From: Chishuiella changwenlii
GTDB lineage: Bacteria; Bacteroidota; Bacteroidia; Flavobacteriales; Weeksellaceae
Direction: 5' to 3'
NCBI RefSeq assembly: GCF_900142565.1
Contig: NZ_FRBH01000002.1
Coordinates: forward strand, 186,001 to 250,000
Length of the DNA: 64,000 nt
Part shown: positions 18,239 to 30,180 of the stretch, in pieces
How positions within the stretch are numbered: position 1 is the first letter of the stretch
Layout of the letters: the number at the start of each line of letters is the position of its first letter
Position numbers and translations under genes: made by a program
The notes under the pieces: model-generated
Told to the model about the DNA's origin: nothing
Database searches by the model: none
Seen by the model: the letters and a program-made list of their open reading frames with translations, nothing else

Positions 18239-20920
18239 TTATTTAATGATTAACTTTTTAGTTTGAGATTGATTCCCGTCTTTTATTTCGACGATATAAA
18301 CACCTTTAGGAAGATGTTTTGCATCAATACTCTGATCTACTTTACTATTCATTACATCAAATTGTTTTGTCATGATAACTTGTCCAGCCATGTTGATGAT
18401 GTTAGCTGTAATTTTATTTGTTTTAGCAGTCATTCTAACTTTAAACAAACCATCTGTAGGATTAGGATAAACGAATACATCTTGTGATTTTGTAGGATCT
18501 GAAACGCCTAAAGTAGTTGTTTCACGAAAACAAAGTTCAATACCAGCTTTATTAACGGTAACGACATCATCATCTCCATCATCATTACTTTTCTCTTTGA
18601 TGTCATCGTCATCATCGTCATCATCAATAATACCACCTAAATCAAATTGGAAAATATATTCTCCATTTGAATTTTGAGATAAATATTGTTTGAAATCTAA
18701 AGGAGATCCACTAACTACAGCGCCATCTACTCCGCAATTATCAAATGGATTTTCTCCAAAACGATTAAATTTGTAGTTTAAAGAAAAATCTGAACAATTG
18801 CCTTGCCACACGCGTTGAAAGTCTTCATCTAATCCTGTTTTTTGAAACGATATAAGCATATCAGATAAATCAGCATCAACTAATAAAGAAATATCTTCTA
18901 TTGGTCTTATTTCATCATTAATAGAAATAATATCATTAGAAACAATTCCATTTGTAACTTGTATAGGTTCGTTATTACTGTAAGTTTTACAACTTAAAGA
19001 AACTTCGTATCCTATCGCAATAAATGGACTCGCAGCGTAATAAATATTATCAATAGCTTCTACAATAATATTTGCTTTTTCAGCTTTTAAATCAGCTGGT
19101 AAATTAATTGTAGCATTCCCAATATTTGGAGTAGATTCTAATAACGTTGTAAATGTTTCACCATTATCAGTTGTTAACTTAATACGAACATTTTGTGTAT
19201 TAATTTCTCCGCCATTAGTTCCTGCAACATCCCATTTTAACGTATATGTTTCTCCAATTTGGAATGATTGGTTAAGAGCAATGTTCGTTATTTTAAAAGG
19301 ACCGTTGTCAGTTATTTTTATTTTATTTTTATCTGTAGCAACTTGTCCACCATCAGGGTGATTATCTCTTACTTGAAAAACAAAATTTAATTCTCTTGCG
19401 ACATCAGATGTCATATTCCAAGTAGAATACAATTGGTTATTTAGAACATTTTCTAATGGAGGGAAATACTGTACAGGGTTTGGGTTATGTGCATACACTC
19501 TAAAATTTGGACCTTCCGTATTGTTTCTTTTAGGAGTAGAAAAACTATTATTTTCTTCTGTTATAAGGTCATCCTGTTCCCAAGAATAAGTTAACATATC
19601 ATTATCTGCATCAGATGCATCTCCACTTAGTTTAAAAGCAGTTCCTTTTGGAATGCTATAATCTTGTCCAGCATTTGCAATAGGAGGTGTATTGTTGTTT
19701 GGAGACATGATACCACAACTTTGCGTAGCTAAATAATTATTAATTTTTTGGATACTAGAATTATGAAACTGAGGAATATATCTGTTTTGAACATCATATG
19801 ATCCCGTTAATCCAGGATAAGACATTATTGTGACACCACTTCCTACCTCTAAGTTTGCATTATGTTCTTCTAATTGAGAAAATGTATGAAAAGCTCCGAA
19901 TTGATGTCCAATTTCATGTGCAGTTATCATTGCAAAAGTATAGCCTTCAACCGATAAACTAGGTGTATGACCAACTTGAGCACTACCTTTTCTTAATGGA
20001 TCACAAACAGCTTCCAGTTCAGCTCTTCCTCCTGAAAAAACATTTGTTAATAAGATTCCTAAATCATAATTCTCAGAGCCAATTTTTTCATCTAGTTGTC
20101 TTTGTGTTTCGAGATTTATAGAATCTTTTACTTGACTTTCATTATCACCATTTGGATTTACATCATAATTATATGGATTGCTATCTTCTGTAAGAAAAGT
20201 AACCTTATCTAAGTTATCAACCAATTCGAAAGAAATAGATAAATCATTTTCATATATAGGAAGAATATAAGTTAAAGTTTCGTTAACTGCAGCAATCGAT
20301 GCTTCCAATGTAGGTTCTTCACCTTCTCCTGCAAAATAGGCATTGTAACTATAGTCTGTTGCAATAGCTAATCTATATTTACGATAAAATGCAGGATTAT
20401 TAACAACTTTATTTTCTTTTGCTTTTTTAAGATTAGATTGTTTTTGTAAAATATCATTTCCACAATTAAAATTTTCCAGACTTGGTAGGTTTTCATTATT
20501 TATTAAAAAATAATCTTTTCCTTGTTTTTCGATGATATACTTCTCATTATCATGATACACTACAGCGTTTATTCCTTTTAGTTTAGAATAGCCTAAACTA
20601 ATTTTTTTTAATGGATTAGTAGTTGAATAGCCATAAAACGATTTAATCTGGGGAAATTTATCTTTTAATTTAGACGAAAGAATTTCTCTTTCTGTTAATA
20701 CAAACTGTTCATTTTGTTTATTCTCATTCGGAATAGAAACAGTAAAATTTTGACTTTTTCTTGATAAGTTAGAAGAAAGCTGTGATTCGAGCGAACGCAA
20801 ATCTAATTTACCTTTTGAAGAACGAATAGAATGTTCAGTAGGTTTATGAGTTCTATTCTGTGCATATACAGAAGTCATTCCCATCACGAGAAGTGATGCA
20901 ATAAATAAATTTTTTTTCAT
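18239..20920 (-). CDS. Secreted reprolysin-like metalloprotease with T9SS sorting domain, copy 1
   Basis: 893 residues. Signal peptide about 1-21 (MKKNLFIASLLVMGMTSVYAQ), a pro-region to about 180, then a metzincin domain with zinc site HEIGHQFGAFH (His335, His339, His345) and the Met-turn TIMSYPG. A PKD-like segment follows (PPIANAGQDYSIPKGTAFKL...SYSWEQ-type), then further beta-domains, an acidic linker (DDDDDDDD and DDGDDD, about 765-790), and a type A T9SS C-terminal sorting domain starting at VFVYPNPTDG and ending KKLIIK. It is probably exported through Sec and T9SS and attached to or released from the surface. It belongs to a tandem family of three; substrate unknown. Confidence 0.88.
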   Translation of the reverse strand: MKKNLFIASLLVMGMTSVYAQNRTHKPTEHSIRSSKGKLDLRSLESQLSSNLSRKSQNFTVSIPNENKQNEQFVLTEREILSSKLKDKFPQIKSFYGYSTTNPLKKISLGYSKLKGINAVVYHDNEKYIIEKQGKDYFLINNENLPSLENFNCGNDILQKQSNLKKAKENKVVNNPAFYRKYRLAIATDYSYNAYFAGEGEEPTLEASIAAVNETLTYILPIYENDLSISFELVDNLDKVTFLTEDSNPYNYDVNPNGDNESQVKDSINLETQRQLDEKIGSENYDLGILLTNVFSGGRAELEAVCDPLRKGSAQVGHTPSLSVEGYTFAMITAHEIGHQFGAFHTFSQLEEHNANLEVGSGVTIMSYPGLTGSYDVQNRYIPQFHNSSIQKINNYLATQSCGIMSPNNNTPPIANAGQDYSIPKGTAFKLSGDASDADNDMLTYSWEQDDLITEENNSFSTPKRNNTEGPNFRVYAHNPNPVQYFPPLENVLNNQLYSTWNMTSDVARELNFVFQVRDNHPDGGQVATDKNKIKITDNGPFKITNIALNQSFQIGETYTLKWDVAGTNGGEINTQNVRIKLTTDNGETFTTLLESTPNIGNATINLPADLKAEKANIIVEAIDNIYYAASPFIAIGYEVSLSCKTYSNNEPIQVTNGIVSNDIISINDEIRPIEDISLLVDADLSDMLISFQKTGLDEDFQRVWQGNCSDFSLNYKFNRFGENPFDNCGVDGAVVSGSPLDFKQYLSQNSNGEYIFQFDLGGIIDDDDDDDDIKEKSNDDGDDDVVTVNKAGIELCFRETTTLGVSDPTKSQDVFVYPNPTDGLFKVRMTAKTNKITANIINMAGQVIMTKQFDVMNSKVDQSIDAKHLPKGVYIVEIKDGNQSQTKKLIIK

Positions 20921-20945
20921 AGGTTTTTTTGTAAGTTGGTTATCA

Positions 20946-20953
20946 CAAATATA
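20946..20953 (-). promoter_or_regulatory. -7 box of protease copy 1
   Basis: Minus-strand TATATTTG, a full match to TAnnTTTG, 25 bases before the ATG at 20920. Confidence 0.5.
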
Positions 20954-21104
20954 AGTATAAAAAAAATACTAATAAGATTTATTGATTATATTTTTTTTGT
21001 CATATTATTTATTAAATAAGTAGTTGTTATTTTTAAAATATTTTATTTTTTATTAAATAATTTAGATTCATAAAATAAGGTTAGAATATCTTTTTATTTC
21101 CATA

Positions 21105-21140
21105 TAAAAAACAAAACCTCATTATACTAATGAGGTTTTT
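21105..21140 (-). terminator. Terminator after protease copy 2
   Basis: Minus-strand AAAACCTCATTA / TAATGAGGTTTT stem followed by TGTTTTTTATA. Confidence 0.75.
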
Positions 21141-21161
21141 GATGTTGTGGAATTAATGATT

Positions 21162-23807
<2,646 letters not shown>

Positions 23808-23831
23808 AGGCTTTTTGTAAATTGGTTATTA

Positions 23832-23839
23832 CAAAGGTA
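23832..23839 (-). promoter_or_regulatory. -7 box of protease copy 2
   Basis: Minus-strand TACCTTTG, a full match to TAnnTTTG, 24 bases before the ATG at 23807. Confidence 0.5.
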
Positions 23840-23995
23840 TTTAAAAAGAATATAAAATTTCTAGTTTGTTCTTTTATTTTAATACCTAACCTATTATTAA
23901 ATAGATGTTTATTATTTCTCAAATAATTTATTTTCTATTAAATAATTGAGATTCATAAAATACGGTTAGAATATTTTTATTTTTTTATTATTATA

Positions 23996-24025
23996 ATAAA
24001 ACCCCATTATTAAAATGAGGTTTTT
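23996..24025 (-). terminator. Terminator after protease copy 3
   Basis: Minus-strand AAAACCTCATT / AATGGGGTTTT type stem then TATTATAAT; the T run is weaker than at the other two copies. Confidence 0.6.
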
Positions 24026-24353
24026 GATGTTGTGGAATTAATGATTTTATTTAATGATTAATTTTTTAGTTTGAGATTGATTTCCGTCTTTTATTTCCAC
24101 GATATAAACACCTTTAGGGAGGTGTTTTGCATCAATGCTCTGATCTACTTTATTATTCATTACATCAAATTGTTTTGTCATCATGACCTGTCCAGCCATG
24201 TTGATGATATTAGCTGTAATTTTATTTGTTTTAGTAGTCATTCTAACTTTAAACAAACCATCTGTAGGATTTGGGTAAACAAATACTTCTTGTGTTTTTA
24301 TAGGATCTGAAACATTTAAAGTAGTTGTTTCACGAAAACAAAGCTCAATACCA
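24015..24353. repeat. 339-bp duplicated block (3' end of copy 3)
   Basis: By eye identical to 21130-21468. The flanking coding sequences of copies 2 and 3 are clearly diverged, so the identity is local. Confidence 0.85.
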
Positions 24354-26686
24354 TACTTATTAACGGTAATTTCTCTTTCTTCTTCAGTAACACCAAAATC
24401 AAGTATGAACAAATATTCTCCGTTAGCATCTTGAGAGATGTATCTTTTTGAATCAAAATTATTACTATTAATTGTAACACCATTTACCCCACAATTATGA
24501 AATGGATTTTCTCCATAGCTATTAAATTTATAGTTCATTGCAAAATCTTCTTCGCAATTACCTCTTTCCCATACATATTGTTTTTCATCATCTACTCCCA
24601 TTTTCTCAAATAGCATAAGTATTTTAGATGAATCAGCATCAAGAAATAAGGAAAAATCTTCTATTGGTTGTGTTTGATCTGTAATGGGAATAGTAGAAAG
24701 ATGATATGTTCCAACTTTAGCTACTACAGGTTCAGTATTACTATAGGTTTTGCAACTTAAAGAAACTTCATATCCAATAGCGATAAAAGGGCTAGTAGCG
24801 TAATAAATATTATCAATGGCTTCTATAATAATATTCGCTTTTTCAGCTTTTAAATCAGCCGGTAAATTAATTGTAGCATGTCCAATATTTGGAGTAGATT
24901 CTACTAATGTTGTAAATGTTTCACCATTATCAGTAGTTAATTTAATATGAACATTTTTTGTATTAATTTCTCCAGTATTTGTACCAGCTACATCCCATTT
25001 TATTGTAAACGTTTCGCCTGTTTTAAATGATTGGTTAAGATTAATATTTGTTATTTTAAAAGGACCATCGTTTGTTATTTTTACTTTATTTGCATCCATA
25101 GCAATTTGTCCACCTCCTGGCTGATTATCTCTTACATGAAAAACAAAATTTAATTCTCTTGGTATTTCCGATATTGTATTCCAAGTAGAATACAATTGGT
25201 TGTTTAGAACATACTCTAATGGAGGGAAATACTGTACGGGATTCGTATGATGTTCGTAAACTCTAAAATTAGCACCTTCAGTATTTCGTCTACTAGGATT
25301 TTGAAATACGTTCTTTTCATGATTAATAAGCGTATCGTCTTGCTCCCACGAATAGGTTAAATTGTCATTATCTTTGTCAGAAGCTATACCTATTAATTTA
25401 AAAGCTGTTCCTTTAGGAATAGTATAATCTTTTCCCGCATTTGCAATTGGAGGGGTATTATTACTAGGAGACATGATTCCACAACTTCGTGTAGTAATAA
25501 AATTATTTATATCTTTTACACTAGAGTTATGGAATTGTGGTACACGTTTGTCTTGAACATTATGGTTAGGTGTAACATTTGGATATCCCATTATGGTTAC
25601 ACCACTCCCAATTTCTTTTGTTTTACTGGTTCCGTCAATATTAGAATAGGTATGTTCAGCTCCTAATAGATGTGCTATTTCATGTGTTACAACTAAAGAA
25701 AAATCATAACCTTTAGGATTAAAAGTATGTCCCGAAAAACTTTGCCCTTTATACGTTTCATAGCAAGCACCTCGTAAACGACCAACACCTGCAGCAGGTC
25801 CCCTAATTATACCAGTAAGTAAAAATCCTAGATCATAGTTTTCGTCACCAATTTTTTCATCCAATTGTTTTTGATTTTCATAAATAAGGTCCATGATTAT
25901 ACTTTGTTCATTCTCATAATTATACGGGCTACTTTCTTCTGTTAGGAAAGTAACTTTATCTAAGCCATCAACTAATTGGAATGATAGGGATAATTCATTT
26001 TCAAAAATAGGAGATATAAAAGTTAGAAGTTCGTTAACAGCATTAAAAGAATCTTCTAATGTTGGTTCTTCTCCTTCTTTAGCAAAATGTTTATTGTACG
26101 AATAATCAGTTGCAATAGCTAACCTATATTTGCGATAAAACAGAGGATTGTTATGTTGTTTATTTTCTGTGGTTTGAGTGGTTTTATTTGCTTTACTTAT
26201 TGGGAGTGGGCTGTTAATATGTTCTGTTCCACAATTAAATTTTTCTAAATTTGGTAAGTCTTTAGTTTCTGTTAAGAAATAATCATTTTCTTTTTTTTCT
26301 ATAATATATTGATCCTTATTATCATATATCATAGCATTAATACCTTTTGGAGAATAACCTAAACTAATTTTCCTTAAAGGATTAGTCGTAGAATAACCAT
26401 AATAGGATTTAATATTCGGAAATTTTTCTTTTAATTTAGGAGCTAGAATATCCCTTTCAATTAAAACAAATTGTTCATTTTGTTGCTTTTCATTCGGAAT
26501 AGAAACTGTAATGTTTTTACTTTTTCTTGATAAGTTAGAAGAAAGCTGAGATTCGAGTAAGTGTAAATCTAATTTCTTTTTAGAAGAATTGACAGTTTTT
26601 TCTATCTTTTTTTGAGGTCTATTTTGTGCATACATTACACTTGTTGATACCACTAATAGTGATATAAATAATAGATTTTTTTTCAT
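24047..26686 (-). CDS. Secreted reprolysin-like metalloprotease with T9SS sorting domain, copy 3
   Basis: 879 residues with the same domain order as copy 1: signal peptide (MKKNLLFISLLVVSTSVMYAQ), pro-region, metzincin catalytic domain, PKD-like and other beta-domains, T9SS type A sorting domain (VFVYPNPTDG to KKLIIK). The zinc site reads HEIAHLLGAEH (His335, His339, His345), with Ala for Gly in HExxH's second variable position, and the Met-turn is TIMGYPN. Both remain compatible with activity. The linker is short (VTEEEREITV) and lacks poly-Asp. The gene begins 30 bases after the chorismate-mutase-like gene with no terminator between, so it may be co-transcribed with it, unlike copies 1 and 2, which have their own -7 boxes. 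Confidence 0.88.
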   Translation of the reverse strand: MKKNLLFISLLVVSTSVMYAQNRPQKKIEKTVNSSKKKLDLHLLESQLSSNLSRKSKNITVSIPNEKQQNEQFVLIERDILAPKLKEKFPNIKSYYGYSTTNPLRKISLGYSPKGINAMIYDNKDQYIIEKKENDYFLTETKDLPNLEKFNCGTEHINSPLPISKANKTTQTTENKQHNNPLFYRKYRLAIATDYSYNKHFAKEGEEPTLEDSFNAVNELLTFISPIFENELSLSFQLVDGLDKVTFLTEESSPYNYENEQSIIMDLIYENQKQLDEKIGDENYDLGFLLTGIIRGPAAGVGRLRGACYETYKGQSFSGHTFNPKGYDFSLVVTHEIAHLLGAEHTYSNIDGTSKTKEIGSGVTIMGYPNVTPNHNVQDKRVPQFHNSSVKDINNFITTRSCGIMSPSNNTPPIANAGKDYTIPKGTAFKLIGIASDKDNDNLTYSWEQDDTLINHEKNVFQNPSRRNTEGANFRVYEHHTNPVQYFPPLEYVLNNQLYSTWNTISEIPRELNFVFHVRDNQPGGGQIAMDANKVKITNDGPFKITNINLNQSFKTGETFTIKWDVAGTNTGEINTKNVHIKLTTDNGETFTTLVESTPNIGHATINLPADLKAEKANIIIEAIDNIYYATSPFIAIGYEVSLSCKTYSNTEPVVAKVGTYHLSTIPITDQTQPIEDFSLFLDADSSKILMLFEKMGVDDEKQYVWERGNCEEDFAMNYKFNSYGENPFHNCGVNGVTINSNNFDSKRYISQDANGEYLFILDFGVTEEEREITVNKYGIELCFRETTTLNVSDPIKTQEVFVYPNPTDGLFKVRMTTKTNKITANIINMAGQVMMTKQFDVMNNKVDQSIDAKHLPKGVYIVEIKDGNQSQTKKLIIK

Positions 26687-26716
26687 AGGTATTTAGTTTA
26701 TAAGTTGATTTAAATT

Positions 26717-27271
26717 TTATTTTAAATGCGATTTAATAGGTTTAATAGCAATTTCTACAACATTATCATCAAATTCAGTATGTATGATGTTTCGAGCAGA
26801 CTTTTTAAAATTCTCAAATGATTGCTTATTATTAGCTAATTGTATTTTTTTTAATTCTACTAATAATAAAGGAGTTAAACTGTCTAATACTGGGCGTACT
26901 TCAGTTGCGAGGTTAATGGTAGGATCAAAGGGAGGTTGTGCTTCTTTTTCCCATTTTTCATGTAATTGAGTTTGAACTTTCTTTCCAGCTTCAAATTGAG
27001 CTTGAAAAAAATCTCTAGCAAAATGTTTGTCAAGTCCCATTCTAGAAGCTCTAGCCTCAACACTATCTAAGATAGTTTTTTCTCGAATAGGATCATTAAT
27101 TGGAGCTTTAGTATTCCATTTACTTTTTGCGACTGAAGGAGCAACTTCTAGTCGCTTATTCATAAGCTCAAGTAATACTTTGTTGTTTTCGTCTTTCACA
27201 GGTTGCTCAACGCAAGAAAATATTGCTAAAGAAAGTCCTGCAAGAGAGGTAAAGAAAAATGTTTTAATCAT
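26717..27271 (-). CDS. Secreted or lipid-anchored chorismate mutase, AroQ-gamma-like
   Basis: 184 residues. An N-terminal hydrophobic segment ends at LAIFSC-VEQ, which could be a signal peptide or a non-ideal lipobox with Cys20. The mature part matches the all-helical AroQ fold: LLELMNKRLEVAPSVAKSKW (Arg40, Lys49/51), then DPIREKTILDSV (Arg63), then FARDFFQAQFEAGKKVQ. These positions correspond to the charged pocket that binds chorismate in periplasmic gamma-class enzymes. It would convert chorismate to prephenate outside the cytoplasm, where the physiological role is unknown. It sits between thyA and protease copy 3 on the same strand. The family call rests on motif reading. Confidence 0.7.
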   Translation of the reverse strand: MIKTFFFTSLAGLSLAIFSCVEQPVKDENNKVLLELMNKRLEVAPSVAKSKWNTKAPINDPIREKTILDSVEARASRMGLDKHFARDFFQAQFEAGKKVQTQLHEKWEKEAQPPFDPTINLATEVRPVLDSLTPLLLVELKKIQLANNKQSFENFKKSARNIIHTEFDDNVVEIAIKPIKSHLK

Positions 27272-27310
27272 GTTGGTAGTAGTTTAGGTTTTATATCATA
27301 ATTTTGGTTT

Positions 27311-28105
27311 TTATATTGCCACAATTCCTTTTATGTGTGGATGTGCTTGATAATTTATTAATTCAAAATCTTCAAATTTAAAATCGAAAATATCCTTTAC
27401 ATTAGGATTTATTTTCATTGTTGGTAACGGGAAAGGTTCACGAGTTAATTGTAATTCTACTTGTTCAAAATGGTTTTTATAAATATGAGCATCTCCAAAT
27501 GTGTGTATAAAATCACCAACTTGTAAATCGCAAACTTGTGCAACCATCATTTGTAATAATGCATAAGAAGCTATATTAAATGGAACACCTAAGAAAATAT
27601 CTGCACTACGTTGGTATAATTGTAATGATAATTTACCATCATTTACATAAAATTGAAAAAATGCATGACAAGGAGCCAATGCCATTTGATCTAACTCTCC
27701 AACATTCCATGCTGATACAATGATTCTTCGAGAATCTGGATTATTTTTTATTTGATCAATAGCAACTTTTATCTGATCAATTGTTTCTCCGTTTTGTTTT
27801 CCCCAAGAACGCCATTGATGTCCATAAACAGGTCCTAAATTTCCATTTTCATCTGCCCATTCGTTCCAAATTCTAACACCATTTTCGGTTAAATAATCAA
27901 TATTTGTATCACCTTTTAAGAACCATAATAATTCGTAAATAATAGATTTTAAATGTAATTTTTTAGTTGTAACCAAAGGAAAGCCTTCCGACAAATCAAA
28001 ACGCATTTGATAACCAAAAATACTTTTTGTTCCTGTTCCTGTTCTGTCCTCTTTAAAAGCGCCTTCGGCTAATACTTTTTTACATAAATCGTGATACTGT
28101 TGCAT
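27311..28105 (-). CDS. thyA: Thymidylate synthase
   Basis: 264 residues, the same length as the E. coli enzyme. Makes dTMP from dUMP with methylene-tetrahydrofolate. Seen: [11 protein letters not shown] near the N-terminus (folate and phosphate binding), [20 protein letters not shown], the catalytic Cys146 in [14 protein letters not shown], the dUMP-binding [22 protein letters not shown], and HIYKNHFEQ. The final residues [10 protein letters not shown] fit the conserved C-terminus that closes over the active site. No folA gene follows. The next gene downstream is the chorismate-mutase-like one, 39 bases away. Confidence 0.97.
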   Translation of the reverse strand: MQQYHDLCKKVLAEGAFKEDRTGTGTKSIFGYQMRFDLSEGFPLVTTKKLHLKSIIYELLWFLKGDTNIDYLTENGVRIWNEWADENGNLGPVYGHQWRSWGKQNGETIDQIKVAIDQIKNNPDSRRIIVSAWNVGELDQMALAPCHAFFQFYVNDGKLSLQLYQRSADIFLGVPFNIASYALLQMMVAQVCDLQVGDFIHTFGDAHIYKNHFEQVELQLTREPFPLPTMKINPNVKDIFDFKFEDFELINYQAHPHIKGIVAI

Positions 28106-28126
28106 TTTGGAGTATATTTAACTCCT

Positions 28127-28134
28127 CAAATTTA
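28127..28134 (-). promoter_or_regulatory. -7 box of thyA
   Basis: Minus-strand TAAATTTG matches TAnnTTTG, 21 bases before the ATG at 28105. Confidence 0.45.
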
Positions 28135-28148
28135 GTGAATTTTTTAGA

Positions 28149-28412
28149 ATGAAAATCAGTTTAATTCTTACAATTTTAGTTCTTTTTATGTTTATTTCTT
28201 CTCGCAGTAAATCTGGTTTTGGAAGAAAAATAACAGAACATTTCTATTTTCAAACCTTTTTTAATATTGTGTTAATCACTGTTTTTGTATCAAAAATTAT
28301 TCACATTAGACTAAATTTAATTTCACTTATATCGTTAATTATATTAGGTTCACTTTTATATTTAAGTTTACCAAAGTATTTAATACAGTTAAGGAAGAGA
28401 TTAATTAAATAA
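28149..28412 (+). CDS. Small membrane protein of unknown function
   Basis: 87 residues, mostly hydrophobic, with likely membrane segments at about 3-17, 34-50 and 55-73 and a basic C-terminus (PKYLIQLRKRLIK). It is divergent from thyA (43-base gap) and ends 6 bases before the convergent RDD gene. The tight fit between neighbours supports it being a real gene, but I do not recognise a family. Confidence 0.5.
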   Translation: MKISLILTILVLFMFISSRSKSGFGRKITEHFYFQTFFNIVLITVFVSKIIHIRLNLISLISLIILGSLLYLSLPKYLIQLRKRLIK

Positions 28413-28418
28413 TTCTAT

Positions 28419-28961
28419 TTAATGTCTTATGGCAATTGTTTTTGCAAAAACATCTTCAAAAGTTAAGTTTTTCTTATTACTTAAAACATGAAAACAATTT
28501 AAAATAAAATAGATAAAAACAGCTATAATAACAAATAAATTATCTTCATAAAAGTAGAGAATAGGAAGGTAAATAATTCCGAATAAACTTCTTTTAATAG
28601 CTTGGGAAAAAGATAGTTTACTTATTTCATCAATGTTCATAACTCTTACACTTGTACACATTTTTCCGAGTGATTTGCCAAAATAGTAATTTGTAATAAT
28701 CATATATAGAATGAATAATAAGGTTATGTAGAAATTATTATGCATAAACCAATCAGTTACAAAGCTTAAATCTTCCACATTACTTACTTCGATTTTTGGA
28801 TCATTGTCTTCTGAGATAACTAAATTCATAGTTCTAGGTTTATTGAATAAAGAAACTATAAAAGATAGAATTACATTTAAAAATGCAAAAATTATAAAAT
28901 CTATACACCTTGCGATAATTCTTCTGTAAAAGGTGTCATAGTTCTGATTAATGGTATTCAT
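28419..28961 (-). CDS. RDD family membrane protein
   Basis: 180 residues with the RDD-family pattern: RRIIARCIDFIIFAFLNVILSF (Arg and Asp at the start of helix 1), a second helix at about 75-92, FGKSLGKMCTSVRVMN, and a third helix in the last 40 residues. RDD proteins are poorly characterised inner-membrane proteins, some linked to ion transport. A minus-strand TAATTTTG box lies at 28985-28978, close to the start. It is convergent with the small membrane gene at 28149. Substrate or role not predictable. Confidence 0.8.
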   Translation of the reverse strand: MNTINQNYDTFYRRIIARCIDFIIFAFLNVILSFIVSLFNKPRTMNLVISEDNDPKIEVSNVEDLSFVTDWFMHNNFYITLLFILYMIITNYYFGKSLGKMCTSVRVMNIDEISKLSFSQAIKRSLFGIIYLPILYFYEDNLFVIIAVFIYFILNCFHVLSNKKNLTFEDVFAKTIAIRH

Positions 28962-29028
28962 AGTTTTTATTTTTTTGCAAAATTAAACCTTTTTACCTTC
29001 AAATTTATATCTAATAACATAAATACCT

Positions 29029-29036
29029 TATCTTTG
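29029..29036 (+). promoter_or_regulatory. -7 box of rlmB, leaderless arrangement
   Basis: TATCTTTG matches TAnnTTTG and ends only five bases before the ATG at 29042, so the mRNA would have no or almost no leader. Confidence 0.55.
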
Positions 29037-29041
29037 CAACT

Positions 29042-29791
29042 ATGAAAAACGAAGCAGGGATTTTTGGTTTAAGACCAGTAATAGAAGCGATTGAAGCAGG
29101 AAAGACAATCGATAAAATTTTTATTCAAAAAGGTTTACAAGGAGAAACTTTCTCAGAATTGAGAAAATTAGTAACTGAATACGAAATTCCTGTAAGTTAT
29201 GTTCCTTTAGAAAAACTGAATCGTTTTACTGGAAAAAATCACCAAGGAGTTTATGCATTTATTTCTCCTATAGAGTTTGATTCTATCGAAAATGTTTTAC
29301 CACAAATCTGGGAAAAAGGAAAAACACCATTTATTTTAATCTTAGATCGTGTGTCTGATGTAAGAAATTTTGGTGCAATTGCTCGTACTGCAGAATGTGT
29401 TGGTGTTGATGCTATTATTATTCCTGCAAAAGGTTCTGCTTCTGTAAATGCAGATGCAATAAAAACTTCTACGGGAGCTTTATATAACATTCCTGTTTGT
29501 AAAGAAGGGAATTTAGTTAATATTATAAAATATTTACAATCTGCTGGAATTTCTGTTTTTAGTGCCTCAGAAAAATCAGCTGAATATATTTACGATGCAG
29601 ATTTCTCTGTGCCTACAGCAATTGTTATGGGAAGTGAAGAAGATGGAGTTTCTGATTCTATTTTGAAAATCTCAGATAAAATTATTAAATTGCCTATGAC
29701 TGGACAAACAGCATCATTAAATGTTTCTGTTGCTTGTGGAGCAATTATGTATGAAGCTGTTAGACAAAGAATAAACCAAGATTTATTTTAA
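29042..29791 (+). CDS. rlmB: 23S rRNA 2'-O-methyltransferase RlmB (TrmH/SpoU family)
   Basis: 249 residues. Expected to methylate the ribose of G2251 in 23S rRNA with S-adenosylmethionine. The N-terminal substrate-binding domain begins IFGLRPVIEAI. The C-terminal SPOUT knot carries the three family motifs: DVRNFGAIARTAE (motif 1, catalytic Arg and Asn), IVMGSEEDGVS (motif 2) and LPMTGQTASLNVSVACG (motif 3). It starts directly behind a TATCTTTG box, suggesting a leaderless mRNA. A small membrane-protein gene follows 19 bases later and probably shares the transcript. Other SpoU targets are possible, but the two-domain layout favours RlmB. Confidence 0.9.
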   Translation: MKNEAGIFGLRPVIEAIEAGKTIDKIFIQKGLQGETFSELRKLVTEYEIPVSYVPLEKLNRFTGKNHQGVYAFISPIEFDSIENVLPQIWEKGKTPFILILDRVSDVRNFGAIARTAECVGVDAIIIPAKGSASVNADAIKTSTGALYNIPVCKEGNLVNIIKYLQSAGISVFSASEKSAEYIYDADFSVPTAIVMGSEEDGVSDSILKISDKIIKLPMTGQTASLNVSVACGAIMYEAVRQRINQDLF

Positions 29792-29810
29792 CCAAAAAAT
29801 ATACACTACT

Positions 29811-30125
29811 ATGACATATTCTACGATTATTGGAGTTTTATTGATTGCAATAAGTGCAACAATTTATTATTTTACAAGTCTTGATGTTTCGAGGTTGTTT
29901 TCTAACAAAGAATTTTTAGTAGGAATAACTGGAGGAGCAGGGATCGGATTTATTTTTGGTGGTTTTTTAGGATGGCTTTATAAATATAAAGCAGAAAATA
30001 AAGCAAACGCTAAAATTGCTGAAGAAGAAAAAAGAAAAATTGCTGAACAAAGAGCGCAAGAATTAGCAGCAAAAGAGCAAGCTAAATTAGATGCAGAGCA
30101 ATTTAAAAGAGATTCTGGGTTATAA
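29811..30125 (+). CDS. Small membrane protein with charged coiled-coil tail
   Basis: 104 residues. Two hydrophobic segments (about 4-23 and 37-56, the second glycine-rich: GITGGAGIGFIFGGFLGW) are followed by about 45 residues rich in Ala, Glu, Lys and Gln (KANAKIAEEEKRKIAEQRAQELAAKEQAKLDAEQ), which should form a helical, possibly coiled-coil, cytoplasmic tail. It follows rlmB by 19 bases. No family recognised. Confidence 0.65.
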   Translation: MTYSTIIGVLLIAISATIYYFTSLDVSRLFSNKEFLVGITGGAGIGFIFGGFLGWLYKYKAENKANAKIAEEEKRKIAEQRAQELAAKEQAKLDAEQFKRDSGL

Positions 30126-30146
30126 TCTCAGTTATTATAAATTATA

Positions 30147-30180
30147 AAGAGATGAAAATTAATTTTCATCTCTTTTTTTA
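30147..30180. terminator. Terminator overlapping the 3' end of a convergent gene
   Basis: AAAGAGATGAAAATT / AATTTTCATCTCTTT stem with T run. The stop codon of the convergent minus-strand gene (30159) lies within the hairpin. Confidence 0.75.

Noticed and set aside
18263-18487. Plus-strand frame inside the protease sorting domains (also at 21186 and 24071)
   Set aside because: It recurs only because the three sorting domains are homologous; it is the reverse reading of conserved coding sequence.
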